A stretch of 64,000 bases of DNA, taken from assembly GCA_965249895.1 (NCBI GenBank), contig CBDFNC010000001.1, positions 1,054,001 to 1,118,000 of the forward strand, written 5' to 3'. Every line of letters starts with the position of its first letter. Positions within the stretch are counted from its first letter, which is position 1. The DNA comes from CBDFNC01 sp965249895 (GTDB lineage Bacteria > Pseudomonadota > Gammaproteobacteria > Enterobacterales > CBDFNC01). Of this stretch, positions 36,224-45,998 are shown one piece after another. The translations under genes were made by a program, and so were the position numbers. The notes below the pieces were generated by a model. The model was not told the DNA's origin. It did not search any database and saw nothing but the letters and a program-made list of their open reading frames with translations.

Positions 36224-37244
36224 TTTTTCTTATCTTTATGGCAAACCAGAAGTAAGCGCCCGACTCAAGGCCGAGTTCCAGGATTTTGTTGTTATCGAAG
36301 ACTTGGGCTTTACCCCAAGCGGCGACGGAGAACACGTTTTTATCCGGGTGCGTAAAACCGGTGAAAATACCCAATACCTGGCCAGACAAATCGCCCGTGT
36401 CGCCAACGTACCTGCAAAACAGGTTACTTATGCCGGCCTAAAAGATAAACGCGGGGTTACGGAGCAGACTTTTTCGGTACACTTGCCCGGCAAGGACACT
36501 CCAGATTTTACTGCGCTTAATAACGAACAGGTGGAAATACTTGATATTACGCGCAATAACAAGAAGTTAAGAACCGGTATTTTGGCAGGGAACCGGTTTG
36601 AAATCCGTTTGCGCGAGTTATCTGCTAGTGAGGGTTTATTAGCTCGTTTAGACCTGGTTAAGGGTGGCGCGCCTAACTATTTTGGCGAACAAAGGTTCGG
36701 ATATCAGGGCAACAATTTAACGGCCGCCAGGCAAATGTTTGAAGGTAAACGGATAAAAGATAGATTTAAGCGTGGCATGTATTTGTCTGCTGCGAGAAGT
36801 TATCTGTTTAACCTGGTAGTGTCTCAGCGTATCGATAAACAGCTGGCTTTTACCGCCATGGAAGGAGACTGTTTTCAGTTAGCCTATAATCGCTCTTATT
36901 TTACCCCAGAACAAATCGATGACACCATAAAGAGCCGTCTGTCAGATAAAGAAATCAGGTTGTCCGCGCCGTTATGGGGTAAGGGTGAATTAACCAGCGA
37001 GCAAGCGGCACAGGCGTTTGAAATGGCAACCTTGGCCGAGTATCAGTGCTTTAGGGAAGGACTGGAGCAGGCTGGTTTAAAACAAGAGCGTCGTGCTGTA
37101 CTGGTAATGCCACAGGACTTTAGTTATGAGCTGAGTGATGACCAGTTGGTACTTAAGTTTTATCTTAATTCAGGTTGTTACGCTACCAGCGTTATCCGTG
37201 AGCTAGTCGAAGTGCGTGAAGAAAAGTACTCTGGCGAAGAATAA
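36213..37244 (+). CDS. truD: tRNA pseudouridine(13) synthase TruD
   Basis: Modifies U13 in tRNA-Glu. 343 residues; catalytic Asp in AGLKDKRGVTEQ, conserved NYFGEQRFG and a TruD insertion domain. Overlaps ispF by 11 bp; a 177-bp gap separates it from surE. Confidence 0.97.
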   Translation: METNFSYLYGKPEVSARLKAEFQDFVVIEDLGFTPSGDGEHVFIRVRKTGENTQYLARQIARVANVPAKQVTYAGLKDKRGVTEQTFSVHLPGKDTPDFTALNNEQVEILDITRNNKKLRTGILAGNRFEIRLRELSASEGLLARLDLVKGGAPNYFGEQRFGYQGNNLTAARQMFEGKRIKDRFKRGMYLSAARSYLFNLVVSQRIDKQLAFTAMEGDCFQLAYNRSYFTPEQIDDTIKSRLSDKEIRLSAPLWGKGELTSEQAAQAFEMATLAEYQCFREGLEQAGLKQERRAVLVMPQDFSYELSDDQLVLKFYLNSGCYATSVIRELVEVREEKYSGEE

Positions 37245-37421
37245 CGAATGATGTCATATATGTGCTCTTAATTGTGAATTCGGCCGGAGCAGATGCCTTC
37301 CGGCTGATAGTTGGTACACAGGGAACGCTATATTGGCTGAACAAGGCGGCTGTGTTTATCGGGTGATGTATAGTGATTGGGCATTGGTAACAATGATCTG
37401 TGAATTTAATAGAAGTAAATC

Positions 37422-38162
37422 ATGAAAATATTAGTGAGTAATGATGATGGTGTTTTTGCGCCAGGAATAATAGCACTGAGTCAGGCGTTAGCCGACCTTG
37501 CAGAGGTGACGACAGTTGCTCCGGAGCGGAATCACAGTGGTGCGAGCAGCTCACTGACGCTGGAAATGCCGCTGCGTATTCGCGAGCTGGATAATGGTTT
37601 TATTGCTGTTAATGGTACGCCCACAGACTGCGTACACCTTGCAATCAACGAGCTATTGCCTAGTGAGCCGGATATTGTGGTGGCTGGGATAAATGCCGGA
37701 GCCAACCTGGGGGATGATGTGATTTATTCAGGTACGGTAGCTGCAGCGACTGAGGGGCGTTTTCTGGGGTTGCCTTCCATGGCAGTTTCTCTGGTAGGAA
37801 ACGAACACTATCAAAGCGCAGCCCATTACGCAGCTTTATTGGTGGAGAGAATAGCCAAACATCCTTTAGCTCGGGACCAGGTTTTAAATGTGAATGTTCC
37901 GGACTTGCCCTTGTCGAAAATTAAAGGCATTAAGGTCACCCGTCTTGGTAATCGCCATCGAGCGGAAGATATGGTCCGAACTCAGGATCCTCGGGGCAAA
38001 GAAATCTTCTGGATTGGCCCCCCGGGAGCGAAGCAAGATGCGGGCACGGGCACTGACTTTGACGCTATAGAGCAAGGTTATGTGTCTATTACACCATTGC
38101 GTATCGATTTGACGGCATATCAAAATATGCAGTCTCTCTCAGATTGGTTAGAAACGGAGTAG
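37422..38162 (+). CDS. surE: 5'/3'-nucleotidase SurE
   Basis: Metal-dependent nucleotidase of the stationary-phase survival cluster surE-pcm-nlpD-rpoS. 246 residues; N-terminal LVSNDDGVFAPGI, NHSGASSSLT and NGTPTDCVHLA motifs. Four bp before pcm. Confidence 0.98.
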   Translation: MKILVSNDDGVFAPGIIALSQALADLAEVTTVAPERNHSGASSSLTLEMPLRIRELDNGFIAVNGTPTDCVHLAINELLPSEPDIVVAGINAGANLGDDVIYSGTVAAATEGRFLGLPSMAVSLVGNEHYQSAAHYAALLVERIAKHPLARDQVLNVNVPDLPLSKIKGIKVTRLGNRHRAEDMVRTQDPRGKEIFWIGPPGAKQDAGTGTDFDAIEQGYVSITPLRIDLTAYQNMQSLSDWLETE

Positions 38163-38166
38163 TTCA

Positions 38167-38799
38167 ATGATATCGGCGGCTCAGCGGGGCTTGGCCTTGG
38201 TGGAGACATTAAGGCAGCTGGGGATAAGTAATGAAAAGGTGTTACAGGTTATCCAGTCAACGCCAAGGCAACTCTTTGTCGATGAGGCATTTTCCCTGAA
38301 GGCTTGGGAAAATACGGCTTTACCTATCGGGCAGGGGCAAACCATATCTCAGCCATACATAGTGGCCAAGATGACAGATCTGATTTTAGAGGTAAAACCC
38401 AAGCGAGTATTAGAAGTGGGGACGGGCTCGGGTTACCAAACCGCGGTTCTGGCTAGCCTGGTCGATCAGGTCTACAGTATTGAGCGAATCAAAAGCCTGC
38501 AATTTCAGGCGAAAAGAAAGCTAAAACTGTTAGATCGCCACAATACATTTTCCAAACATGGTGATGGTTGGCAGGGATGGCCCAGCAAAGCCCCGTTTGA
38601 CGCAATTATCGTCACCGCGGCGGCAGCGCAGGTCCCCCAAGCCTTACTGTCCCAGCTTAAAGATGGTGGTCGGCTGGTGATCCCTGTAGGTGAAGAGCAA
38701 CAAATACTAAAGCTTATCACCCGCCATGGAGAAAAGTTCCTTAGCCAGCAAATTGAAGCTGTGCGATTTGTACCTTTGGTTAGCGGTGATTTGTTGTGA
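38167..38799 (+). CDS. pcm: Protein-L-isoaspartate O-methyltransferase
   Basis: Repairs isoaspartyl residues with SAM. 210 residues; GQGQTISQPYIVAKM substrate loop and SAM motif VLEVGTGSGYQTAVLA. Its TGA overlaps a GTG that opens a short frame resembling the start of yqaA. Confidence 0.97.
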   Translation: MISAAQRGLALVETLRQLGISNEKVLQVIQSTPRQLFVDEAFSLKAWENTALPIGQGQTISQPYIVAKMTDLILEVKPKRVLEVGTGSGYQTAVLASLVDQVYSIERIKSLQFQAKRKLKLLDRHNTFSKHGDGWQGWPSKAPFDAIIVTAAAAQVPQALLSQLKDGGRLVIPVGEEQQILKLITRHGEKFLSQQIEAVRFVPLVSGDLL

Positions 38800-38924
38800 G
38801 CCTGTTTGCCAGACTCTATGGAAAAGTAATGGCGCTCGGTGGGCAGGCAGTGGCTACACAAAGGCGTTGCCCTTGCCGGTCGATTGATGATGTCGTCTGG
38901 GGTTGGTGCCTATTTCTTTATTAG
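38796..38924 (+). pseudogene. Possible remnant of a yqaA (DedA-like membrane protein) gene
   Basis: A 42-codon frame starts at GTG overlapping the pcm stop (GTGA) and begins SLFARLYGKVMAL, resembling the first residues of YqaA-type proteins, which often lie between pcm and nlpD. After that the similarity stops and the frame ends at TAG. It may be the fused 5' stump left by an internal deletion; it may also be chance. Confidence 0.35.
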
Positions 38925-38929
38925 CTAAT

Positions 38930-39793
38930 ATGGTAATCATACTCCTTGCCCGCTTTACCAGAGCCTTCCCTTTCTGCTTATTGGCGGCTGGTCTGCTTTT
39001 ATTAACTGCCTGCAGCTCAAAATCGAAGCCTGCCCCTGTGAGCAGCGTTAATAGCTATGATCAATCCAGTCGTGGTGTCCATAAAGGGAGTTCCTATACG
39101 GTGAAAAGAGGGGAAACCTTATTTGCTATTGCCTGGCGGACCGGAAAAGATCCCAAAGATATAGCCGCTTACAATGCTATCAAGGCACCCTATACTATCT
39201 TCCCAGGACAAAAACTCAGATTAACACCGCCGAAATATGTCATACCTGGGAGCGGCACCAAGAAAAAGCAAGGCAATATACAGGCCAAAAAGCAACCAAC
39301 CACAACTGATAAGACCAGTAAACATAATGAACAAAAAAAACTTGAACAGGCCAAAAGAAAGGAATACGCTGAAAAAGCTAACAATAAAAAAGGCAAGACT
39401 GACGCATTATACCCTAATCAAATTACCAAGTGGCAATGGCCAGCTAGAGGCAAGATTATCCAAGGATTTTCTTCCTCCGAACAAGGTAATAAGGGGATAG
39501 ATATCGCTGGAGAGCGAAAGCAGTCGGTTTATGCTGCTGCTGAAGGCAAAGTAGTATATGCCGGAAGCGCATTAAGGGGCTATGGAAGGCTGATAATCGT
39601 CAAACATAATGATGATTATCTTAGCGCCTATGCTCATAATGACAAGTTGCTCGTGAAGGAGCAACAAACGGTTAAAGTGGGCCAGAAAATAGCAGAAATG
39701 GGAAGTACCGGCACATCAGATGTCAGGCTTCATTTCGAAATTAGGTACCGGGGCAAATCCGTGGATCCCATGCGGTATTTGCCAAGAAGATAA
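38930..39793 (+). CDS. nlpD: Lipoprotein NlpD, amidase activator
   Basis: Outer-membrane lipoprotein that activates AmiC for septal peptidoglycan splitting. 287 residues from ATG 38930: lipobox LLTAC, LysM domain (YTVKRGETLFAIAWRTGKDP), Lys/Gln-rich linker, and a C-terminal LytM/M23 domain (GIDIAGERKQSVYAAAEGKV, YLSAYAHNDKLLV, LHFEIRYRG). As in other NlpD proteins, metal ligands are incomplete. No clear ribosome-binding site precedes this ATG. In E. coli a main rpoS promoter lies inside nlpD. Confidence 0.92.
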   Translation: MVIILLARFTRAFPFCLLAAGLLLLTACSSKSKPAPVSSVNSYDQSSRGVHKGSSYTVKRGETLFAIAWRTGKDPKDIAAYNAIKAPYTIFPGQKLRLTPPKYVIPGSGTKKKQGNIQAKKQPTTTDKTSKHNEQKKLEQAKRKEYAEKANNKKGKTDALYPNQITKWQWPARGKIIQGFSSSEQGNKGIDIAGERKQSVYAAAEGKVVYAGSALRGYGRLIIVKHNDDYLSAYAHNDKLLVKEQQTVKVGQKIAEMGSTGTSDVRLHFEIRYRGKSVDPMRYLPRR

Positions 39794-39836
39794 CCGTCGC
39801 AGTGTTTTCCACTGTGAATGTTAGGGAGAACAACTT

Positions 39837-40811
39837 ATGAGTCGCAGCAACAGCAAAAGCAACGGCAACACTCAAGCAAATGTGGATTCTGCAGTAGATG
39901 TTCTGGATGACGTCAAGAAAAATAAAGCGGTAAAAAAGAAAGACACAGTTAACAGCATGCGGGCTTCGGAAGCCAAAAACCTGGATGCAACCCAACTCTA
40001 TTTAGGGGAAATTGGTTTTTCTCCTCTCCTTACCGCCGAGGAAGAAGTTTATTACGCAAGAAGAGCGCTACGAGGTGATGAAGCGTCTCGTAAGCGTATG
40101 ATTGAAAGTAACCTTCGCTTGGTGGTTAAAATTGCCCGCCGATACAATAACCGAGGCCTGGCGCTACTGGATCTGATTGAAGAAGGTAATCTAGGTTTGA
40201 TCCGCGCCGTAGAGAAGTTTGATCCTGAAAGAGGGTTCCGCTTTTCGACCTATGCGACCTGGTGGATCCGCCAGACCATAGAGCGGGCGATAATGAACCA
40301 AACCCGTACGATTCGCTTACCTATTCATGTTGTCAAGGAACTGAACGTTTATTTAAGGACGTCGAGAGAGTTAGCTCATTCCCTGGATCACGAGCCTACA
40401 GCGGAAGAGATCGCCGCCAAGCTGGATAAACCCGTGGAAGATGTCAGCAAGATGCTACGTCTTAACGAACGAATAAGTTCGGTGGATACACCCATTGGTG
40501 GGGATTCCGATAAAGCGTTGCTGGATATTATAGCGGATGAAAAAGGAGGCGGGCCGGAAACATGTACTCAGAATGATGATATCAAAGTTAGCCTGGTAAA
40601 TTGGCTGGATGAATTAAATCCCAAACAAAAAGAGGTATTGGCCCGAAGGTTTGGTTTATTAGGTTACGAAGCGTCCACATTGGAAGATGTGGGTCGGGAA
40701 ATCGGCCTGACAAGAGAGCGGGTAAGACAAATTCAAGTAGAAGCTTTGCGGCGTCTTAAAGACGTGTTGACCCAGCAAGGTTTGTCCATAGAAGCTTTGT
40801 TTCGAGGGTAA
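39837..40811 (+). CDS. rpoS: RNA polymerase sigma factor RpoS
   Basis: Stationary-phase and general-stress sigma factor. 324 residues; region 1.2 (DATQLYLGEIGFSPLLT), region 2 (RRYNNRGLALLDLIEEGNLG, FSTYATWWIRQTIERA), region 3 and region 4 (LARRFGLLGYEASTLEDVG, LTRERVRQIQVEALRRLK). AGGGAG precedes the ATG. Confidence 0.98.
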   Translation: MSRSNSKSNGNTQANVDSAVDVLDDVKKNKAVKKKDTVNSMRASEAKNLDATQLYLGEIGFSPLLTAEEEVYYARRALRGDEASRKRMIESNLRLVVKIARRYNNRGLALLDLIEEGNLGLIRAVEKFDPERGFRFSTYATWWIRQTIERAIMNQTRTIRLPIHVVKELNVYLRTSRELAHSLDHEPTAEEIAAKLDKPVEDVSKMLRLNERISSVDTPIGGDSDKALLDIIADEKGGGPETCTQNDDIKVSLVNWLDELNPKQKEVLARRFGLLGYEASTLEDVGREIGLTRERVRQIQVEALRRLKDVLTQQGLSIEALFRG

Positions 40812-40842
40812 AGGGTTCGTATTAAAAGGGTAAAATGAAGTG

Positions 40843-40871
40843 AGAAAGGCCTCCGACTGGAGGCTTTCTTG
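40843..40871. terminator. Terminator between rpoS and mutS
   Basis: AGAAAGGCCTCC, loop GACT, GGAGGCTTTCT; one-base bulge. Lies between the convergent 3' ends of rpoS and mutS and can serve both. Confidence 0.8.
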
Positions 40872-40874
40872 TTT

Positions 40875-43442
40875 CTATATTTCTCTTTTCAGCTGGTAGA
40901 GAAGATCCAGAGCCTGTTTTGGCGTTAAATTGTCTGGATTGATCTGCTCCAATGACTCAACGAGGGGATGTTTACTCTCGACTATTGGCAGTTGCTTCGC
41001 CTGTGGCGTGGTTTTCTTGTCCAGCTGGTGAGATTGTGCCTCGAGTTGGTTTAGCTTCAACTTAGCATCGTGAACCACTGTTTTTGGCACACCGGCCAAA
41101 GCAGCCACTTGCAGGCCATAACTTCTGCTGGCAGCACCTTCCTGTACCGCATGCATAAAGATAATACTGTCTCCATGTTCAACGGCATCCAAATGTACGT
41201 TGGCTAATCCCTGAAGCTGCTCAGGTAACTGGGTCAGCTCGAAATAATGGGTGGCGAAAAGGGTGAAGGCCTTTATTTTCTGTGCTAAATATTCGGCACA
41301 GGCCCAGGCCAGTGACATACCATCAAAAGTACTGGTACCCCTGCCAATTTCATCCATTAATACCAGGCTGGAAGACGTGGCGTTGTGCAGGATATTAGCA
41401 GTTTCCGTCATTTCAACCATAAAGGTGGAGCGACCGCTGGCGAGATCATCCGAGGCGCCGATCCGGGTAAAGATCCTATCTACACTACCAATTATGGCGC
41501 TTTCAGCCGGTACATAGCTGCCAATGTGTGCCATCAGTACAATCAGAGCTGTCTGGCGCATATAGGTAGATTTACCCCCCATATTGGGCCCGGTAACGAT
41601 AAGCATGCGTCTGTTCTGGTTTAGCTGGACGGGGTTGGCTATGAAGGGGTCTTCGCTGACCTGCTCTACAACTGGGTGACGGCCTGCTTCAATGTTAACG
41701 CCTGGGGTGGTTACCAGTTGTGGTTTACAGTAGTGATAGGTTTCGGCCCGCTCAGCCAGATTAGCAAATACGTCCAGCTCCGACAGCGCTTCGGCAGATT
41801 GCTGTAGTCTGGCAAGATAAGGCATCAGTTTGTCCAGCAGCTCTTCATACAGACGCTTTTCCAGCGCCAGCGCCTTACCCTGACTGGATAATACCTTGTC
41901 CTCGTACACCTTTAACTCAGGAATAATATAACGCTCGGCGTTTTTCAGCGTTTGTCGTCTGACGTATGAAGCGGGCACCAGATCACTTTGCAAGCGACTG
42001 ACTTCGATAAAGTAGCCATGCACCCTGTTATAACCCACTTTCAGGTTTTGGATGCCGGTGCTTTCTTGCTCTCTAAGCTCAAGCTGCTTCAGGTATTCGG
42101 TGGCCCCTTTGGAAAGAGCGCGCCATTCATCCAGCTCACTGTTGTATCCTTCGGCAATAACGCCACCATCGCGAATAATAACCGGCGGATTTTCCACCAC
42201 AGCCTGGGTTAACAGCTCCAACAGGTCAGGGTATTCGTCGATACGCGCTGCTAACTCGGTAAATAAAGGCGATTCGTTGTCACGTAACAATTCATGTAGC
42301 TGGGGCAGAATATCGAAGGCATTACGCATGCGAGTCAGGTCCCGTGGACGGGCTGAACGTAGCGCCAATCGGGCTAAAACCCGTTCGATATCACCGATAT
42401 TTTTCATCAGCGGCGAGATATCTGTGTAAAGCCCAAATTCAATCAGCTTGCTAATAGTATTTTGCCGTTGCTCAAGCTGTTTGATATCCCTTACCGGTTG
42501 ATGTATCCAGCGTTTAAGCAAGCGGCTTCCCATCGGGGTTGCGGTATTATCCAGGACTTGCGCAAGGGTATTCTCGAAACCACCCGCCAGGTTCTGGGTC
42601 AGCTCAAGGTTACGTCTGGTGGCCGCATCCAATATAATACTCTGCTGGTTTTGCAACAATTGGATCGCGCGAATATGAGGCAGAGCTGTTCTCTGGGTAT
42701 CCTTGATATATTGCATCAGACAACCTGCAGCAGATAATGCTGCGCTGGCTTGCTCAACACCGAAGCCCACCAGATCTTTGGTGCCAAACTGTTGGTTGAG
42801 CAGTCGCTTACAGGTTTCCAGTTCGAATTCCCATTCAGGGCGACGTCTTAACCCTTTTTGATTATCGATATGGGATAAATAAGCGAAATCTTCTGGATAG
42901 AGCAATTCAGCAGGCGATAACCGCTGGATTTCCGCCTGTAAGGTCTCTTCCTTTGTAAACTGGTTAATCGTAAAGCGGCCACTGGTAATATCCAGGGCGG
43001 CGCAGCCGAAATTAGCGCCATCAAAATAAACACTGCACAGCAGGTTATCCTGCCTATCCGTCAGCAATGCTTCATCACTTACCGTTCCTGGGGTGATAAT
43101 GCGTACCACTTTTCGTTCCACCGGCCCCTTGCTGGTGGCTGGATCGCCGACCTGCTCACAAATGGCGGCTGATTCCCCCAGTCGAATTAACTTGGCCAGG
43201 TATCCCTCAATGGAGTGATAAGGCACACCTGCCATTGGGATAGGATTACCAGCGGACTTTCCCCTTTTAGTCAGGGAAATGTCGAGTAGCTGAGATGCTT
43301 TTTTAGCGTCGTCATAAAACAGTTCATAGAAATCACCCATGCGGTAAAACAGCAAAATATCTGGTGCTTCAGTCTTGAGCTTTAGATACTGTTGCATCAT
43401 CGGAGTGTGGTTTTGGACATCTATATTTGCTTTAGAATTCAT
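40875..43442 (-). CDS. mutS: DNA mismatch repair protein MutS
   Basis: Recognises mismatches and recruits MutL. 855 residues: mismatch-binding motif LLFYRMGDFYELF (Phe-x-Glu), connector and lever domains, Walker A TGPNMGGKST, Walker B LVLMDEIGRGTSTFDG. Divergent from recA with a 164-bp shared upstream region. Confidence 0.98.
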   Translation of the reverse strand: MNSKANIDVQNHTPMMQQYLKLKTEAPDILLFYRMGDFYELFYDDAKKASQLLDISLTKRGKSAGNPIPMAGVPYHSIEGYLAKLIRLGESAAICEQVGDPATSKGPVERKVVRIITPGTVSDEALLTDRQDNLLCSVYFDGANFGCAALDITSGRFTINQFTKEETLQAEIQRLSPAELLYPEDFAYLSHIDNQKGLRRRPEWEFELETCKRLLNQQFGTKDLVGFGVEQASAALSAAGCLMQYIKDTQRTALPHIRAIQLLQNQQSIILDAATRRNLELTQNLAGGFENTLAQVLDNTATPMGSRLLKRWIHQPVRDIKQLEQRQNTISKLIEFGLYTDISPLMKNIGDIERVLARLALRSARPRDLTRMRNAFDILPQLHELLRDNESPLFTELAARIDEYPDLLELLTQAVVENPPVIIRDGGVIAEGYNSELDEWRALSKGATEYLKQLELREQESTGIQNLKVGYNRVHGYFIEVSRLQSDLVPASYVRRQTLKNAERYIIPELKVYEDKVLSSQGKALALEKRLYEELLDKLMPYLARLQQSAEALSELDVFANLAERAETYHYCKPQLVTTPGVNIEAGRHPVVEQVSEDPFIANPVQLNQNRRMLIVTGPNMGGKSTYMRQTALIVLMAHIGSYVPAESAIIGSVDRIFTRIGASDDLASGRSTFMVEMTETANILHNATSSSLVLMDEIGRGTSTFDGMSLAWACAEYLAQKIKAFTLFATHYFELTQLPEQLQGLANVHLDAVEHGDSIIFMHAVQEGAASRSYGLQVAALAGVPKTVVHDAKLKLNQLEAQSHQLDKKTTPQAKQLPIVESKHPLVESLEQINPDNLTPKQALDLLYQLKREI

Positions 43443-43541
43443 ATGATCAACAACTGGTTATTGGCGGGGTTACTATCTGCAGACAGAAAGCTCGAATCGC
43501 CGGGCATCTAGGGTCAGAGAAAACTCATGAACAGGGCTTGA

Positions 43542-43561
43542 TACTGTATGAATAAACAGTA
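43542..43561 (+). promoter_or_regulatory. LexA (SOS) box upstream of recA
   Basis: CTGT, eight bases (ATGAATAA), ACAG with flanking TA on both sides matches the gammaproteobacterial SOS box TACTGTatataxaTACAGTA. It lies 45 bp before the recA ATG. Confidence 0.92.
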
Positions 43562-43606
43562 TACTTGACTTCATTATCGCAAAGTATATCTCGTTTGGAG
43601 AACAAA

Positions 43607-44647
43607 ATGGATCAGAATAAAGAAAAAGCTTTATCCGCCGCCCTGGGGCAAATTGAAAAACAATTTGGTAAAGGTGCAGTTATGCGTCTGGGCGATGGCG
43701 CTGCAGCCATGATGGATATTGAATCTGTTTCCACCGGCTCTCTAGGACTGGATATAGCACTGGGTATAGGCGGTCTGCCATATGGCCGCGTGGTAGAAGT
43801 CTATGGACCGGAAAGTTCCGGTAAAACCACCCTGACCTTACAAGTGGTTGCTGAAGCTCAGAAGCAGGGTAAAACATGTGCCTTTATCGATGCCGAGCAT
43901 GCCTTGGACCCCATCTATGCCAAAAAACTGGGTGTCGATACAGATAACCTGCTGGTTTCACAACCGGATACCGGTGAACAAGCGCTTGAAATCTGTGACA
44001 TGCTGGTGCGTTCGGGGGCGGTGAATGTGATTGTAGTGGACTCGGTCGCCGCCTTGACGCCAAAAGCGGAAATCGAAGGGGAAATGGGCGCCTCCCACGT
44101 CGGTTTGCAAGCACGCTTGATGTCTCAGGCGTTGCGTAAATTAACAGGTAATATCAAGACATCCAACTGCCTGGTCATCTTTATCAACCAGATCCGGATG
44201 AAAATCGGTGTGATGTTCGGTAACCCGGAAACCACAACGGGTGGTAATGCGTTGAAGTTTTATGCGTCTGTCCGTTTGGATATCCGCCGTATTGGTGCGG
44301 TGAAAAATGGCGACGAAGTCACAGGTAACGAAACCCGCGTGAAGGTAGTGAAAAACAAGGTTTCACCACCATTCAGGCAAGCTGAATTCCAGATCATGTA
44401 TGGTGAAGGTATTAACCAATTGGGAGAAATCGTGGATCTGGGGGTTAAGGAAAAACTGGTTGAAAAAGCCGGCGCCTGGTTCTCTTATAAAGGTGACAAG
44501 ATAGGCCAGGGTAAAGCCAACGCATGTAAATACCTGACCGAGCACCCGGAAGTGGCTAGTGAGATAGAGACACTGATCCGCGAACGCCTGCTACCTAAAG
44601 CGGGAGAGGATGCACTCGCTTCAGAAGAAGCGGAGCTGGAAGATTAG
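43607..44647 (+). CDS. recA: Recombinase RecA
   Basis: 346 residues; Walker A GPESSGKTT, L2 loop IRMKIGVMFGNPETT, C-terminal acidic tail. ATG 43607 follows TTTGGAG. SOS-regulated by the box at 43542. Overlaps recX. Confidence 0.99.
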   Translation: MDQNKEKALSAALGQIEKQFGKGAVMRLGDGAAAMMDIESVSTGSLGLDIALGIGGLPYGRVVEVYGPESSGKTTLTLQVVAEAQKQGKTCAFIDAEHALDPIYAKKLGVDTDNLLVSQPDTGEQALEICDMLVRSGAVNVIVVDSVAALTPKAEIEGEMGASHVGLQARLMSQALRKLTGNIKTSNCLVIFINQIRMKIGVMFGNPETTTGGNALKFYASVRLDIRRIGAVKNGDEVTGNETRVKVVKNKVSPPFRQAEFQIMYGEGINQLGEIVDLGVKEKLVEKAGAWFSYKGDKIGQGKANACKYLTEHPEVASEIETLIRERLLPKAGEDALASEEAELED

Positions 44648-45083
44648 TACTCGTCTGCCGGAGGTGGAGCGTGTGGCGCTCCACCTATTGACCGGGCGGG
44701 AGCACTCCCGTCTTGAACTTAAAAATAAATTACTCGCCAAAAACTTCCCCACTGAAATCGTCGAACAAGTCGTGACATATTGCACCGAGCAGGACTGGGT
44801 AAATGATACCCGTTACGCAGCAATGTTTTGCCGGGTGAAAGCGAGGAAGGGACTGGGCCCCATCAGGATCAATGGTGAATTAAGGCAAAAAGGGATCCCT
44901 GAGGCGGATATCCAGTTGGCGATGGAGCAATCCGAACAGGATTGGTTTGAATTAGCCAAGACTGTTTATCTAAAAAAGTTCGGTGAAAGTCCGGTTTCTG
45001 ATTTTAAAGATAGAGTCAAAAAACAGAGATATTTGCAATACCGGGGTTTTGACAGCGAGCAAATTAGCTATGTGCTGGCCTAG
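44610..45083 (+). CDS. recX: Regulatory protein RecX
   Basis: Inhibitor of RecA filament extension. 157 residues from ATG 44610, which overlaps recA by 38 bp and follows GGGAGAG; GTG 44673 behind GGAGGTGGA is an alternative that would lose the first 21 residues. Family pattern present: LLTGREHSRLELKNKLLAK, DDTRYA-like NDTRYAAMF, KGLGPIRINGELRQKGI. Confidence 0.93.
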   Translation: MHSLQKKRSWKISTRLPEVERVALHLLTGREHSRLELKNKLLAKNFPTEIVEQVVTYCTEQDWVNDTRYAAMFCRVKARKGLGPIRINGELRQKGIPEADIQLAMEQSEQDWFELAKTVYLKKFGESPVSDFKDRVKKQRYLQYRGFDSEQISYVLA

Positions 45084-45084
45084 G

Positions 45085-45867
45085 TTAGGGAAGCTGCACT
45101 AGCCCAATTATCACGATCCCCCCGGTCAGATATAACATAGGGCTGTCCCAGGTATGAGGAGAAAAGGCTTCCGCCAGGGTCATGGCCAAGGGTAATACAA
45201 GGAGTGCCAGGGTCAGCTGTGTTGTATTAAAGTGGCCGGCAAATAGAAGTACGCAGAGAAATCCTGTAACTAGCACGCAGGCGCTTCCCTCCAAGCTACG
45301 TGTATAGCGCGTTTTGCTAAACAGCGCCCAGGTGCGATATTTGTGCCTGCCATACCTTACTCCAACCGGCTCCGCCAGCCCGTCTCCAATACCGTTGATC
45401 AAAACAGGCAGATAGATAAGGGCGCTCCTGTCTATGCTATGCAGGTAGAAGCCTAATGGGATCAATATCAGATAACTTGCCAGGAACTGGGTGGTAAGCC
45501 AGATCAAGGTGTATGGTCTGTCTTCGGGTCTGTCAAAGGAAAGAAACATAGTAGCGATAAGTCGAGAGCGTCTGCGGATAGGTCGCACATAGATAGCCAG
45601 GGCCAAAATAGTCAATATCACACCCCAAACTAAGCTCTCACTGCTCCTCTCGAAGGGAAGTAACTCTTTGGCCAGGGGCAGGCAAAGGAATAACGTAAAG
45701 TGGTTAATCTTCCGGGTGTAATTAACCTTTACTCCTTTTAGTACCCAGAGGCCGTTGACGTAGCTCACTATATAAAGAACGCTATAAACTAGCCCATGAT
45801 TTAACCAGAAATAAAGCTCAGGCATATTTTTCTGTCTGACAGTGTTTAACTGAGTGTAACAACTCAT
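45085..45867 (-). CDS. Membrane CTP-dependent kinase / phosphatidate cytidylyltransferase-like protein
   Basis: 260 residues (or 246 from the inner ATG at 45825, MPELYFW). At least six hydrophobic segments. The motif GDGLAEPVGVRYGRHKY followed by RSLEGSACV is characteristic of the CTP-transferase superfamily that includes phytol kinase, dolichol kinase and yeast DGK1. The substrate here is unknown; a polyprenol, phytol or diacylglycerol are all possible. Convergent with recX and divergent from alaS, an unusual place for such a gene. Confidence 0.7.
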   Translation of the reverse strand: MSCYTQLNTVRQKNMPELYFWLNHGLVYSVLYIVSYVNGLWVLKGVKVNYTRKINHFTLFLCLPLAKELLPFERSSESLVWGVILTILALAIYVRPIRRRSRLIATMFLSFDRPEDRPYTLIWLTTQFLASYLILIPLGFYLHSIDRSALIYLPVLINGIGDGLAEPVGVRYGRHKYRTWALFSKTRYTRSLEGSACVLVTGFLCVLLFAGHFNTTQLTLALLVLPLAMTLAEAFSPHTWDSPMLYLTGGIVIIGLVQLP

Positions 45868-45998
45868 TGGTTATGCCAATGGTCTGGCTAATCAGACTCG
45901 CAAAATCAATCAGTTATACCGAATCGGATATGAGCCGGCAGCGCTAAATTTACCTTGCAGTTATCTGTTGTTTTTTCAACCCCCCTCCTTCCCGCTGT

